From: Phocoena phocoena
Taxonomy: Eukaryota; Chordata; Mammalia; Artiodactyla; Phocoenidae
NCBI RefSeq assembly: GCF_963924675.1
Contig: NC_089239.1
Coordinates: forward strand, 32,077,818-32,141,817
DNA: 64,000 nucleotides
Reading direction: 5' to 3'
Part shown: positions 45,322 to 58,344 of the stretch, piece after piece
Layout of the letters: each line of letters begins with the position of its first letter
Numbering within the stretch: the first letter of the stretch is position 1
Notes under the pieces: model-generated
Database searches by the model: none
What the model saw: only the letters and a program-made list of their open reading frames with translations
Told to the model about the DNA's origin: nothing
Position numbers and translations under genes: made by a program

Positions 45322-45764
45322 TATAGGAATATTTTGCCATCTAGGAGTTTTGGAGATGATACTTTCTTATCAAACTCATTAAGTTTTCTTTGTTCTTTAT
45401 TTTCTGTAAGTTCTGCTTTATCTTTTCTAGTTTGTTTCTTTCTCAGAGAAGCTTATCATTTGTAGCTCTTCAGAGCAAACTGAATCTTCAGTATTTCATA
45501 AAGCAATTTAAAAACTTCCAAGTGTTCATTAGGCACATTTTTCCTGTTTTCTAATTTAATTCAGGTGATAGTCTTATGATTGTTGCACTACTGCAAAACA
45601 CTGGTAGCTGTATTTCAAGCCTCCTACAACAAGTTCCTTGCCATTTTTCAGCCTTTGCGATCAGTTTGTTTTTCCAGTTTTTTCAGCGTCTGTCCATTGT
45701 CAGGTACCAAAGTCAATTCCATGGTATAGATTTTTTTGACAGCGTCATATTTCTAGTACCAGTT
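45322..45764. other. Unassigned sequence
   Basis: AT-rich text with no family or gene recognised. Confidence 0.4.
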
Positions 45765-45905
45765 TCTGTATCAGTTATCTGTTTTATATAATAATGATGG
45801 ATAACAAATCATCTCCAAACATAATGACTTTACAAAATGATTTAATATTGCCTATGTGTCTACAAGTTGACTCGTTGTCCTGTTCTCTTTTGGGTTAACT
45901 TCTTC
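45765..45905 (-). mobile_element. LTR-like fragment (antisense)
   Basis: 'ctgtatcagttatctg', then 'ggataacaaatcatctccaa', then 'taatgactttacaaaatg' follow the common antisense end of an old MaLR-type LTR. It is short and diverged, so the family is tentative. Confidence 0.45.
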
Positions 45906-46399
45906 AATCCCAGTCAGATGAAGGTTGGTTCCTTTACTCTGTAGATTTTCCTGGTCTTTCCCATCCTCCCACCCCACTTTTGGAAGTTTTCTGATCATTG
46001 GCTTGTCTATGACAGGCTTGATTGGATTAACCCATCTCTCTTCCATGTGTTTCTTTTATCTACATGTCTCTAAAGTCCTTACAAAAGGATATCTCAGGCA
46101 TATTCTCACAAGTACTGCAGAGAAGCAAGAGAAAAAAATAAAACACACACATGCTTCATCAAGCCCCTACCTCTGCTCAGTCTGCTATCTTTTTTTTTTT
46201 AATTTCACAGAAACAAGTAGCATCGACAAGCACAAATTAGAGGGGTGAGAAAATATACTCCAACTATTTAGTTCAATGAATTTCAAAGGCCATAGATACA
46301 GTAAGAGGTGCACAGTTGAGGTCATCAAAACAGTCATTTAACTATGCATATTCACCATGTGAAATATGTTTCTTTTTCTCTAGTAATGACCTTTTTTTT
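45906..46399. other. Unassigned sequence
   Basis: A T-run lies at about 46,191-46,200. No gene or named family was found. Confidence 0.4.
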
Positions 46400-47278
46400 G
46401 CTTTAAAGTTGAATTTATGATATTAGTCTAGATAGAGCCACTTTCTTGTTGTTAGTACTTTCATGGTTTTCCTTTTTCTCTTTGCTTTTAACCTTTCTGA
46501 GTCCATATATTTAAGGGTTTTTTTTTTGTATTTTTGTTTTTTGGGTTTTATTATTAGCAGCAAAGTGTGTTTATGGTTTTTTTTTCCCCCCAGGCTGATG
46601 CTCTTAGTGCTTTATTTGGCATGTTTAATTTATTTACACTTATTGGAATAACTGATACCACTCATTTTACTCTTTCTTTTCTCTTTGACCCATCTCTTCT
46701 ACATTCCTTTCATCTCGTTGCCTTCATTTGATTAACTGAATATATTTTAGTATTTCATTTTGCAGTCTACTAGCTTACTATTTAATCATTCTTACTGTTC
46801 TTTCACCACCTACCATAAAGATTACAGCATAATTTTAATGTATTGAGTCTAAAGTAAATTACTATTTTTACCACTTCCCACAGTACCAATGGCACCTTCA
46901 AACCACTAAGCTCTATTTACTCCTTTCTCAACTTTTGCATTATCATGAATAGTCTATTGAAGTACATATTATTGGACTTTATAGGAACTTGCAGTTGTTG
47001 TTTAGCATTCATTTTCAATTTTATTCATGATTGCTACCATTTTCAGGGTTTTTCATTGCTTCTCACATTTCTGTATTTCCATGTGGAATCATTTTCTTTC
47101 TGCCTGAAGCACATACTTTAGTTTTTAAATATATATTTGTTTCTCATTTACTTATTCCTTGAGTCTATGAGAATACCTTTGTTCTTCCTTCATTTTTAAA
47201 GAGAATTTAAAAGTAGAGTGTGTCATTGCTTATTCTGAGTGAATCCTCCAACTGTTTTCTTCCTACAATATACCGAAT
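46400..47278 (-). mobile_element. Old L1 fragment, endonuclease to ORF1 region (antisense)
   Basis: The order 'gtccatatatttaaggg', 'ttaatttatttacacttatt', 'tcttactgttctttcacc', 'ttcaaaccactaagctc' and 'ctgcctgaagcacatac' follows antisense L1 from the endonuclease region into the ORF1 region. Divergence is high and no frame is open. An LTR adjoins it on the right. Confidence 0.65.
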
Positions 47279-47280
47279 GT

Positions 47281-47690
47281 ACTGGTTTTCAGGACTGCCA
47301 TAACAAAGTACTATAGACTGAGAGCTTAAACAAAAGAAATTTATTTTCTCACAGTTGTGGAGACCAGAAGTCTAACATCAGGGTGTCAGCAGGTTTGGTT
47401 TCTTCTGAGGCCTGTTTCCTTGACTTGAAGGTGGCCGTCTCCTCCCTGTGTCCTCATATGGCCTTTTCTCTGTGTCCACAGGCCCCTTGCGTCTCCAATT
47501 GTCAATTTCCTATTCCTGTAAAGACACCAGCCAGATTGGATTGGGGCCCATCCTAATGACCTTAATTTCAATTTCAACCTAATAAACCCTTTAAAGGCTC
47601 TCTCTCCAAATGTAGTCAAATTCTGAGCTATGGAGGTTAGGGCTCCAAACGAGACTTTTGTAGGAACACATGCCAGCCCCCAACACCTAT
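47281..47690 (-). mobile_element. MLT1-type LTR (ERVL-MaLR), antisense
   Basis: The reversed MLT1 order is clear: 'actgccataacaaagtac', 'aaatttattttctcacag', 'tgacttgaaggtggccgtc', 'gtaaagacaccagcc' and 'gttagggctcc'. The length fits a whole solo LTR. Confidence 0.88.
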
Positions 47691-48439
47691 ATAACTGAAT
47701 ATTTCTGGAAATTCAGTGATAATTGGTTCATTTGAGATTTTATGTAGCATCCATTAATTCTATAATGAAGATAATAGTTTCTCAGAGCAACAGAATCAGA
47801 AAAGACAGAAATTTAAAAATTGAAGTGTTTTCCTAAACTTGTAGGCAAAGGTATCATATTTCTGAACTTTTAAAAGACATTTTCTTTTTCTCTCAGTTGA
47901 CAGCTAAATGTAAATGTAGCATTCAATATAAATATATCATTGCAGTATTTACTGGTGAAAGTTTGTTCCTGATGCCTTAGAGTAATAATTTTGTTTGTTT
48001 TTGTGGTCATATGTACTTGAGATGTTCATAAAAGTTATGGAAACCCTTGTCTCCAAAATAAGTAAACTGTATACCTACATGGAAAATTACGTATACAATA
48101 TAAATACCTCACTATATTATACGTAGGTAAAAAAACAGCCTGGAGAAGCACTAAAATTTGGTGACCAATTATTCAGTGGCTCATTTCTCTGTAACACATT
48201 TCTTCCCAATTAAATAAACCACACAAGTATGTAAAAACTTACAGATACTTATATAACAATTAAAAATTATTTTCCTGTTAGGAATAATCCCTGTATATTT
48301 ATATGGTTACAAAAGCAATTATGTAAGTATTTAATATGATTAATATGTAATTAATTCGTATTTTATTATCTCAAATATTTTCAACTTATGAAAAATAAAT
48401 ATTAGTAAATATCAAAATATTAGGACAGAGTTCATAGTT
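47691..48439. other. Unassigned AT-rich sequence
   Basis: No gene and no recognised repeat. Several short AT palindromic patches occur. Confidence 0.4.
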
Positions 48440-51400
48440 CTGTACGCAGGGAGGTTGGAAGTTACCCACTCTGTCCTAACAATTTGTAAAAAGCTGAAAC
48501 AGGCTGAAAAATCAACAACTCTTCCTGGATCCATAAGAGAGGAGGACACAGGGCAAAACACTGCCACCAGTATCGTAGACAGAGAGAAACACAGGGGGTC
48601 ACAGCTTACTGGAACAGAGACTTGGAGGCAGAAACTGCCACGGGAGCTAGTGCAGGCGTAGTAAACCTGAACTGCAACTGATGAAGAGCCGAAGGCACAA
48701 TGTGGATGCGTCTCAGATTTAAAAACTCCAGGGGGACCTAGTCATGGCAGGTGCATAATATTTAGAGAGGTACCACCCAGAGCTTGACCAGATTCCCACA
48801 GTAAATATCTGGGAAAAAAATACTCTCAGGCTTCTGGCAGGGGAAGGGCTAAAAGAACCATTTTTAAATATTGCAGAGCACTCTTCTTAATAAAGCCTGC
48901 TATCAGGGGGAACTAGTTAATCAGAGGCCAACCTGCTGGGGTATTATCGGAGTCTGACTAACCTGGTGAAAGGAAATGGACAACTTCAGCTGGATCTAGC
49001 CTTCTATGTGGAAGAAGGGAAATACTTAACTCTAGACCACTCTAGCCATCCTGTGACACCTAAGAGAGGAGAAAAAGACTGAGAAACACTTAAGAATTTC
49101 ACAGGCAAGGGACACAGGCTCACTAAAAGATTGAGACCTAATTGTAGTACTTTTCCCCTCTCCCCACACCTCATCACCACATTACTAAAGGCCAACTTTC
49201 AGTGGTGTCTTTTACCTAGTACACACTGTCCACCTATCACACAAAAATGACAAGACACACCAAAGGGCAACAAACACAATTTGAAAAGACAGAGAAAGCA
49301 TTAGACCCTGACCTGGCATGGATGTTGGAACTGCCAGACTAGAAATTTAAACCAACTATGATTAATATGCTAAGGGCTCTAATGGAAAAGTAGACAGTGT
49401 TTAAGAACAGATGGGCAGGGTAAGCAGAGAGGTAGAAATTCTAAGGACCAAAAAAAAAGTACTAGGTATAAAAACACTATAACATAAATGAGGAATGCTT
49501 TTGATGGACTGATGAGTAGAACACACAGAGCAGAGAAGAGAATGTCTGAATTAGAAAATACATCAATAGAATCCTCAAACCAAAAAGCAAAGAGAAAAAT
49601 GACTAAGAGAAATATCAGAATGGAATATCCAAGGAATGTGGGACAGCTACAGAAGGTGTAACATAAATTTAATAAGAATACCAGAAGAAGAAAAGAGAAA
49701 GGAAAAGAAGACATGTTTGAAACAGTAATGACTGATAGTTTCCACAAACGTCAAACACGAAAACCAAAGATCCAGGAAGATCAGAGAATACCAGGCAAGA
49801 TAGATGCCCAAAAAAAACCCTGAAAAAAAAAACAAACTAAGGTATATTTTCTTCCATTTACAGAAAATCAAAGATTCCAAAAAAAATTCCTTAAAATAAC
49901 CGGGGTGGGGGCTTACATATAGAGGAACAAAGATAAGAATTATATCTAACTTTTCTTCAGAAACCATTCAAGAAAGAAGAGAGTGGAATGAAAATATTAA
50001 AATGTTGAGGAAGAACCCTCACTACCTAGAATTATGTACCTTGCAAAATTATCCTTCAAAAGTGAAGAGAAAATAAGGGGTATCTCAGACAAACAAAAAT
50101 GGAGAAAATTTGTCCTTAACTGACCTGCCTTACAAAAAAAATATTTTAAGAAAGGTTCTTTACAGAGCAGACCTTGAATCTACATAAAGAAAGCAAGCAC
50201 TGAAGAAGGAATAAGTGAAAGTAAACTAAAAATTTTTTACTTTTCTTAATTGACCTAGCACATAACAATTTGCTCAAAATAACAATGTATTTGATTCTGT
50301 ATATTTATGTATATATCCTATGCATGTTTGCATACATATGTATGTGTGTGTGTGTGTATATATATATATATGCTTATGTATACTTATATCTAAGTGAAGT
50401 GAATGACAGCAGTGATAAAAGAGATGGATGGGAGGAGGTATAGGAGTACTGTGTTTTTAAGGAACTTATACTACCCATGAAGTGGTATAATGGTATTTGA
50501 AAGAGAACTTTGGTTAGCTGTAAAAACATATTTTAAAATCCAAGGCAACCACTAAAAAGAGTACAATTAACATGCTAAGGAAGGAGAAAAATGGAATCAT
50601 ATTAAGTGTTTAAAAGCATACAAGACAGAAAAACAGTGGGAGACAAGAATAGGAATAAAGAACAAGCCCAATGAATGAAAACAGTAAAAAAAAAAAAAAA
50701 AGGTAGATGTTAACCCAACTATACTAATAATCATTTTGAATATCAATGGTCTAAATGCTTTAACCAATTAAAAGACCGATTGACAGAGTGGATCAAAGAA
50801 CATGAGCCAAGTCTACGTTGTCTCTAAGAAACCTGCTTTAAATATAAAGACACATGTGACTAAAAGTAAATGGATGGAGAAAAATATTCCATGCTTACAC
50901 TAATCAGAAGAAAGCAAGAATAGCTATATTAATTTCAGACAGAGCAGACTTCAAAATAAGGGATAAAGAGAGCATATTACATACTGATAAAAAGTCAGTT
51001 CTCCAAGAAAACATAGCAATTCCTAACGTGTATGTGGCTAACGAGAGAGCCTCAAACTACATGAGGCAAAAACTGATAGAAGTGCAAGGAGAAAAAGGTT
51101 AATCTACTATTAGAGTTGAAGACTGACACCCCTCACTCAGAAATGGACATATCCAGAAGGAGAAAATCAGTGAAGGCATAGTTGAACTCAACACCACCAT
51201 CAACCAGCTGGATATAAATGGCATCTATATGCTGCTTCATCCAACTTAAGGATACACATCGTTTTGAAGCTCACATGGAATATTCACTAAGACAGACCAC
51301 ATTCTGGGCCATAAAACACACCTTCACAAGCTTAAAAGAATAAAAATCATAAAATGTCTTCTCTCAGATCTCAGTGGACTTAAGCTCGAAATCAATAACA

Positions 51401-51675
51401 AACATAACTGGAAAGTTCCAACATGTGATGATTAAACAACACACTTCTAAATGATGCATGGGTCAAAGAAGAAATCACAAGAGAAATGTGAAAATATTTT
51501 GAACTAAATGAAAACAAAATTTATCTGAATTTGATGGATGCAGTGAAAACAGGGCTTAGTGAGGAGGGAGGGGTGACTAGATAGCGCACAAAGGATTTCT
51601 AAGGCAGTGAAACTTGTATAGAATACTCCAATGGTGGATCCATGTCCAAACGCATTGTCCAAACCTAAGAGAAGC
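48440..51675 (+). mobile_element. Old L1M, 5' half with internal deletion (sense)
   Basis: The 5'UTR and ORF1 region runs from about 48,440 to 50,160 ('gccactaccctt'-like text is lost, but 'gaactgccagactagaaat', 'gaaaccattcaagaaag' and 'atggagaaaatttgtcc' are clear). The start of ORF2 and the endonuclease region follow at about 50,700-51,540 ('ttgaatatcaatggtctaa', 'cacattctgggccataaaac'). At about 51,545 it jumps to 3'UTR text ('gcacaaaggatttctaagg', 'tggtggatccatgtcc') resembling the element at 26,950. The reverse transcriptase part is missing. A-runs occur at about 49,450 and 50,684-50,700. No frame survives. Confidence 0.75.
50343..50371. repeat. Microsatellite (TG)n(TA)n
   Basis: Short TG units followed by TA units, inside the old L1. 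Confidence 0.95.
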
Positions 51676-53150
51676 TTCAGTTATTTGGGGTGATTTCTGG
51701 TTCCATACAAATTTTAGGATTATTACCTCCAGTTCTGCAAAAAATGCCCTTGATATTTTGATAGGAATTGCATTGAATCTAGATTGCTCTGGGTAGTATG
51801 GACATTTTAACAATATTATTTCTTCCAATCCATGAACATGGTATATCTTTCCATTTCTTTGTGTCATGTTCAATGTCTTCCATCAGTGTCTTATACACTG
51901 ATGTATAGGTACAAGTCTTTTACCTCCTTGGTTAAATTTATACCTAGGTACTTTATTCTTGTAGATGTAGATGGGATTGTTTCCTTAATATCTCTTATAG
52001 TTCATTATTATTGTATAGAAATGCAACAGATTTCTGAATATTGATTTTGTATCCTGCAGCTTTACTGAATTTATTTATCAGTTCTAAGGGTTTTTGGTGG
52101 AGTCTTTAGGATTTTCTATATGTAATATCATGTCATCTGTTTATAGTTGACAGTTTGACTTCTTCCTTTCCAATGTGGTTGCCTTTTATCTCTCTTTCTT
52201 GCCTGATTGCTGTGGCTAAGATTTCCAATACAATGTTTAATAAAAGTGTTGATAGTAGACATCCTTGTCTTTATTTCTGATCTTAGGGGAAAAGATTACA
52301 GCTTTTCACCATAGAGTATTATGTTTGCTGCCAGTTTGTCATATATGACCTTTATTACATTAAGGTATGTTTCCTCTATACCAACTTTGTTGAGAACTTT
52401 TGTCAGAAATTGATGTTGAATTTTGTCTAATGCTATTTCTGCACTTATTGAGATAATGTGATTTTTAACCTTCATTTTGTTAATGTGCTGTATTCACGTG
52501 GATTGATTTACGGATATTGAAACATCCTTGTATTCTTGAAATAAATCCCACTTGATTATGGTATATGACCCTTTTAATGTAATGTTGAATTTGGTTTTCT
52601 AATATTTTGTTGAGGATTTTTGGTTTTCTAATATTTTGTTGAGGATTTTGTTCATTGGAGTTAGTGGCCCGTAATTTTCATTTTTTTGTGATATGTCTGT
52701 CCGGTTTGGTTTCAGGGTAATGCTGGTTTTGTAGAACAAGTTTGGGAGTGTTTCTTCCTTTCATTTGAAATTGCCTGAGAACAGGTGTAACTGTTTGAAT
52801 ATTTAATTGCCCTGTGAAGCTGTCTGTTCCTGTTGGGAGTGTTTTGATTACTGAATCAATTTCATTACTAGTGATCAGTTTGTTCATGTTTTCTGTTTCT
52901 TCCTGATTCAGTCTTAGAAGATTGTATGTTACTAGGAATTCACCTGTATCTTCTAGGTTGTCCACTTTGTTGGCATAAAATCGTGTGTAGTAATCTTTTC
53001 AAAGGACCAGCCCTTACTTTTCTTGATCATTTTAATCTTTAATTTTTTTAGACTCTATTTCATTTATTTCCATTCTGATCTTTATTATTTCCTTTCTCTA
53101 CTATCTTTGGGCTTGCTTTGTTTCCCTTTTTTTCCTTTCTTTACGTGTAA
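51676..53150 (-). mobile_element. L1M ORF2 fragment (antisense), RT region
   Basis: Antisense ORF2 text runs from 'ggggtgatttctggttcc' to 'ttgcatttgg'-like text that ends near 53,150. Landmarks are 'attgcattgaatct', 'catgtcatctg' (near the RT catalytic site, 52,131), and 'gtttcttcctgattcagtc'. A frame at 52,678-52,965 encodes a diverged L1 segment ([12 protein letters not shown]). A 29-bp unit is tandemly duplicated at 52,591-52,648. Confidence 0.8.
52591..52648. repeat. 29-bp tandem duplication inside L1
   Basis: Two identical copies of a unit beginning 'ttggttttctaatattttg' lie at 52,591-52,619 and 52,620-52,648. Confidence 0.97.
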
Positions 53151-53547
53151 GATTAGGTAAGATAGATCTTTAGGCATTCGCTGACAAAACTTCTTTGCAA
53201 TTAGAATTATACCTTAACATTTTTAAGGTATATCCCAAATAAATATAAATATTTACAAAACAGTACTTCAGTAATTTAATAAGTAATTTAGTATGTGTTT
53301 TTATACCTGAAGTCTTCTAAATACCTTAATTTTCTATATAACAATAAATGATATACTATAATAATTATCTGTAAAATATTTAAAACTATTTTATTGTATT
53401 GTAGTTAGTATGTTTAAACTTTTGCTTCAGATGTCAAGTTTATTATTTTGCTCAGTGATTTTACTTTCTGTTGTGAGTCTGCAAATGTTATGAAATCAGA
53501 ACAAATTGAGGCTTATGTCACCATGATATTTATTAAGAAGCCACAGT

Positions 53548-53552
<5 letters not shown>

Positions 53553-53590
<38 letters not shown>
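53553..53590. repeat. Microsatellite (TG)n
   Basis: About 19 uninterrupted TG units, likely polymorphic. Confidence 0.99.
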
Positions 53591-53594
<4 letters not shown>

Positions 53595-54950
53595 CACATG
53601 TGCAGGGGTGAATTGCCTTTCCTGGAAACAGTATAATGCATATTCTTTAATTCAATCTAACAACCTGTAGTCTTCCTATGTAAATAATACTGCATTGATG
53701 GCTTTCTAAAGAAAGGCTACGGAAGTACAATAGCAATACAAAGCAGGTTATGTTTAAGCGTCAAATGAAAAAGACACACAGCATCTTTAGGAAACTAACT
53801 ACCCTCAGGCCAGGAGCACATAGAGGGGTGTATTTCAGAGAGGTAGTCCTGAAGTAGCCTTTCAGGTTTAAGGTTAAGATTAAAACACAGTATGTCTCTC
53901 AACATTTTAAAATTTGCTTGGCATAACCTGCTAAATGTTCACAAGGGACATTTTATCCTTTAACCATAAATCTATGCCAAGGAGAGTTCATAACTGCTGT
54001 GGCAAGTTCCTACTTGTCACCACAATGCATTCTTAGAAACCTGAGTAAAGCAGATTGTTCCAAAGGTTTTATGTTTCTTCACAGGAACAATGTTGTAATT
54101 TGACATTATACGGTAGCAAATAAATCATAGACATGACTGAAAATATGTCATAAAGTAAGACATACAACTATAACTTTGTGCAATTTTAAATGATAAAATT
54201 ATGCTCCGTGTTCTACGCAATGGGCATAAATGTACCATACACTGATAATTCACAGGCCCCAGTGAATCATAAAAACAGAATATATAAGATACAATTCTAC
54301 CGTATTGTAAATTTGAACTAGCTACAAGGTTTAGATAATTTTCTTCTGCTGCTTCGTACCTGAAAGATCGGAGGGACTTGGGCCCTTCTTTCCCTCCTCT
54401 TTGCACCTCCCCCCATTCTATCACTGTGCCCCCATGTGACCAAAACAGTAAGCGTGAATTGCAAGCTAAGTCCAATCTATCTCCCTTAAAGGATCGTTAA
54501 GTGGAGAAACTCAGATATGTCTTAGACCAAAATGTGGCAAATGTGAGATGGACATTTGGAAATCCTGTTCCCACATGGAAGGGGGGTATCCATGTGCTAG
54601 AGCACATGTACATTTGCATCCAGTTTGTTTGTTTACCTTTTGAAAGGTAATGGTGTGGAGAAAGGAAGGAAATTTCTCCTTGAATGATTAAAAAATGTGG
54701 AAGTATCTCCAGATCGCTTTCCCACTTGTGTTCTCCAGAGTTACCCTTGCCAGATGCTAGGCAGGAAGAGGCAAGCTAAGGGACTGTTGATTTAAAATAA
54801 ATACATGATGGATAAGGGGAATCCCACTAGTAGTTGTGAGGACTGCCAGTACACACTTATTCAGAGCTATCAAAATCAAAGTAGTCTTGGGCAGAGACCT
54901 CAGTACATGTGGCGTTTCAGTAGAGATAGGACTAACCAGGGTGCTGGCCA

Positions 54951-54998
54951 AATGAATGAGTGACCCGCAGGGTTAATGAATGAGTGACCCGCAGGGTT
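54951..54998. repeat. Perfect 24-bp tandem duplication
   Basis: Two identical copies of a unit beginning 'aatgaatgagtgacccgc' lie side by side at 54,951-54,974 and 54,975-54,998. Confidence 0.98.
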
Positions 54999-55739
54999 AG
55001 AAGAGCTGAGAGAACCTGTGGATGCTCACCTCTTTCTCCGCAGAGGGGACACTTCTGGGCTTCCCTGTTTGTTCCAGCCTCGGCTGCCATTGGGGTCTTT
55101 CTGCCTAACTGCGCCTTCCTAAACAGGAGTGAACTGGGATGGAGCCTGTTGACACGGAAGTGTCATTCAGATGCTGAATGATGGTTGTTAAAAGAACTTC
55201 AAAGACAAAATAATACAATACAATTGAGAATGTGTTGTCTTGGTCTCACACAAAAGTACCAGATCACTTCCTCTGCCTAAAGAAGGCTTGAAAGTCTGCA
55301 TTTTCCTTGACCTAGAATTAGTGACCTCATTTTCAAAAGCAAGGCAAGCCAAGAAATTTGATAATGCTTGTTTGTCCCAAGGGATGAGGTTGCGTTGGTT
55401 AGAAGAGGGCAGGATACCCTATTCCAGAAGAAGATGGGAATTTGTACAGGAGATTAAAGTGTGAAGTATGGTACTAGCGACAGGAAACTGCCTTACTCCA
55501 GTGAAATACTTCAGAAGCGGCTGGGCCTATGAGGATCCAATGTATTAGTGTTTCATTGCTAAATAATTCGATTTGTGTTCCAAGATGATTTTCCCTGCTC
55601 TGTTCACTCTCAAAGACTCTTTTTTTAACTTAATATTGGGTGAGGTAGTCAGAGGTTTTTTAGATCCTGAAACTTTTAAAAGATGCTCATTCTGACGAAA
55701 GTTTCATGTCTTCGAAAGATAACTTAAAATAGCTTCTTA

Positions 55740-55950
55740 GGGCTTCCCTGGTGGCGCAATGGTTGAGAGTCCGCCTGCCGATGCAGGGGACACGGGTTCG
55801 TGCCCCGGTCCGGGAAGATCCCACATGCCGCGGAGCGGCTGGGCCCGTGAGTCATGGCCGCTGAGCCTGCACGTCCGGAGCCTGTGCTCCGCGACGGGAG
55901 AGGCCTCAACAGTGAGAGGCCCGCGTACCGCAAAAAAAGAAAAAAAAAAA
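55740..55950 (+). mobile_element. CHR SINE with TSD
   Basis: A complete copy from 'gggcttccctggtggcgc' to 'gcgtaccgc', with an A-rich tail at 55,931-55,950. The duplication 'agcttctta' lies at 55,731-55,739 and 55,951-55,959. The copy is close to the family pattern, so it is relatively young. Confidence 0.97.
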
Positions 55951-55959
55951 AGCTTCTTA

Positions 55960-56373
55960 CTATCTCTCAAATGGCTTATTAATTTAAGTGAAATATTTAT
56001 GTGTAAGATCATGCTGAATTCCTTAAACAGAATAAAGGAAACAACTTGTATACCAAGGTATTCTAGGTCCTGTGGAATCTAGATAATCGTGGAAACTAAT
56101 CCTAGGATTCTCAGGTATCTGTGATTACTGTGTATATGGTACTCAATGTATTCACTCCAGGAACCAGGTATATTTTAAAGATCCCTTCAGTTTCTTTTAA
56201 ATGGTGACCAGTATGCTCTTCTTTCTGCTTGGTCAGCTGTTTCTACCTCCCTCTAGTGCATTCAGACTAAGCATGTATATTCTCCAGTATTTTCTGACGT
56301 TCATCTCTTACCTCTTTAATTTCAAGTAACTGAGGTATCAAATTTCACCTATTCCCAAATTAAACCCAAACAT

Positions 56374-56423
<50 letters not shown>

Positions 56424-56539
56424 GTTAAAAAATAATGTTAAGTACTCTTACCTTTCCCTAGACCCTGGCTTCTGAGCTTGTTACAAACCACAAGGGCCAG
56501 GTGTGCATGCACTGTCTCTGCTCTCATTTCTCTAGAGAG
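55960..56539. other. Unassigned sequence with a CA microsatellite
   Basis: About 22 CA units occupy 56,377-56,420. No gene or other family was found. Confidence 0.5.
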
Positions 56540-57185
56540 TGGAGCTTCATCCCTCTGTTCACTGGCCTTCTGTTGAAATTGCTTTCTCTAATGATGTTGT
56601 TTTTAATCTTGTAGTTGACAAGGCCCATCACCCTTTCAAATCCCTTCTCTTTTTCTTCTCCGGAGCATTTGACGCTGCCCACACTTCTCTGAAGTTCTGT
56701 AATCTTCTCTCAAAACGTGCTTTCTTACTTCTCCTTCTTCCCATGCTGTCTTGTCAACTTTTTCTTACTCTACAACATGGATGTTGCCGGAATATTCTGC
56801 ACTTGTTTCTTTCTCCTTTTCAACACTGTCCCCCTTAGAGATCTTATGTACACACAACTGTTTTTGGTTTCTTCCCAGATATGAGTCCCAAATGTGCATC
56901 CTTGGGCTGATTTCTCTGACTCATCTTCCCTAATGCCTGCTGGGAATTTCTATCTAGTTATCTTCCCAACATCTTTCTGCCAGAGATACACTTGCTTTCT
57001 TCCTGCTCTATCAGTCTAAATCCTACCTGTTTTCTAAAACTCAGTTGAGATATCAATCCTGTGGTGAAATTCTCCAGTTTAAATAAACTCTCCTTCATTT
57101 GTTCTACTTTGTACCTATTTCTAGAATATATCACATGTATTCTTACACTTACTTAGTAAATGAGTTTATCATTATAACAGTCTTT
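56540..57185 (+). mobile_element. L2 LINE fragment, ORF region
   Basis: L2 ORF landmarks are in order: 'gagcatttgacgctgccc', 'cttctctcaaaacgtgc', 'gagatcttatgtacac', 'gatatgagtcccaaatgtg' and 'aaactcagttgagatatc'. Divergence is high. The frame at 56,539-56,838 is a degraded L2 reading, not a host gene. Confidence 0.65.
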
Positions 57186-58344
57186 TTAAATTTACCGAAG
57201 GAAAAAAAATTCCAAAACAGTAAAGTATTCAGTTAGAAACTGTTTTAGTAATATGCATATAAATGTGTGTATGTATATATTAGAGTCAGAGTAATATAAA
57301 TGGCCCGGAATTTTTTTCATTAGAATTTGTGAAAATGCTAACAGTATTAAAATACAATGATCTTAAAAGCTAACAGTATGACAAGATTGGCTTATTTTGG
57401 AAGTCTAGCCACCATCTCTAGCGAATTTTCTTTACTGCAGATATTGGGTCTGTATATTTAAAGCTGAGTCATATAATCCTAAATATTAAAATGTAAACGA
57501 GGCATATTCCTTTAACATAAAAAGGAGCCCAGCTCTGTGAGACGCATACATTTAACAGAAATTCTCATTTATTAATGTTGCCACAAAATTTCCATTTTAA
57601 TAGCACCACAAGAATCAGGGTGCGCACAGAAGCAGTCTCCATAAAGAATATTTAACAACTTTATGTGGCAAAATATGAGGCTGTCTTTTCATTCTCCCAG
57701 TGTTCATTTATATCTTCATGCTCTGATACCATTTCACTGTGCAGGGGAAAAAACCCAAAACCCATACCATGCTTGCTGCTAATTCAAATCTTTGTTCAAG
57801 TTTTGTTTACCTGGTTTCTCATCCCAACCTAATATGCTAATTTGTTATTTCCATATGGTACAGCATTGTATTATGAATCACTCTCAATAGCCCAGATGGC
57901 ATCTTCCTGTGAGTTCAAAATAAGGGCGTGCTATCTCAATATGCTTGACTTCCAACTGTAATACTGGTTTTGATGTAACATCTTATTGCCGTCAGATAAT
58001 TGTCGTAAATATATAAATACATTATGTCTGTGGACAGATGGCACTTCCTTAAATGTAACACACTTATGTAATATATAACCCCCGCAAGAGTATGAAAAGA
58101 CCCCGGACTGAGCAACCTTGTGTAGAATCTGACCCCCAGTTTGCTCATTTGTACCCATTGTATTTGTACCTATTGTATTGATGGCACCTATATCAAAGAC
58201 TTCTTTTAAGCACATGTGAAAGAAATATATCCCAAGATTTAACATCATTATTCTATACATCTTAGTTTTCTCTTTTTCCCAAGAGCGCTTAAGAGATTTC
58301 CAAAGATGCACTTTCTCCAAAAATGTTTTCCTAAGATTTGAGCC
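57186..58344. other. Unassigned sequence
   Basis: About 1.2 kb, AT-rich, without a supported gene or named repeat. The frame at 57,931-58,320 (129 codons, minus strand) has no domain I recognise. It overlaps another frame on the same strand. Confidence 0.4.

Larger units (their letters stand above)
53151..55739. other. Unassigned sequence
   Basis: About 2.6 kb with no supported gene. It includes a TG microsatellite at 53,553-53,590 and a 24-bp tandem duplication at 54,951-54,998. The frames at 54,125-54,475 and 55,240-55,464 have no motif or domain I recognise. Confidence 0.4.

Noticed and set aside
55510..55535. 'agcggctgggcc' as a second CHR SINE near the one at 55,740
   Set aside because: Only about 12 bases match the SINE body. 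Neither the head nor the tail is present.
57931..58320. 129-codon frame on the minus strand as a gene
   Set aside because: It has no domain, an AT-rich composition and an overlapping frame on the same strand. No splice or promoter context supports it.
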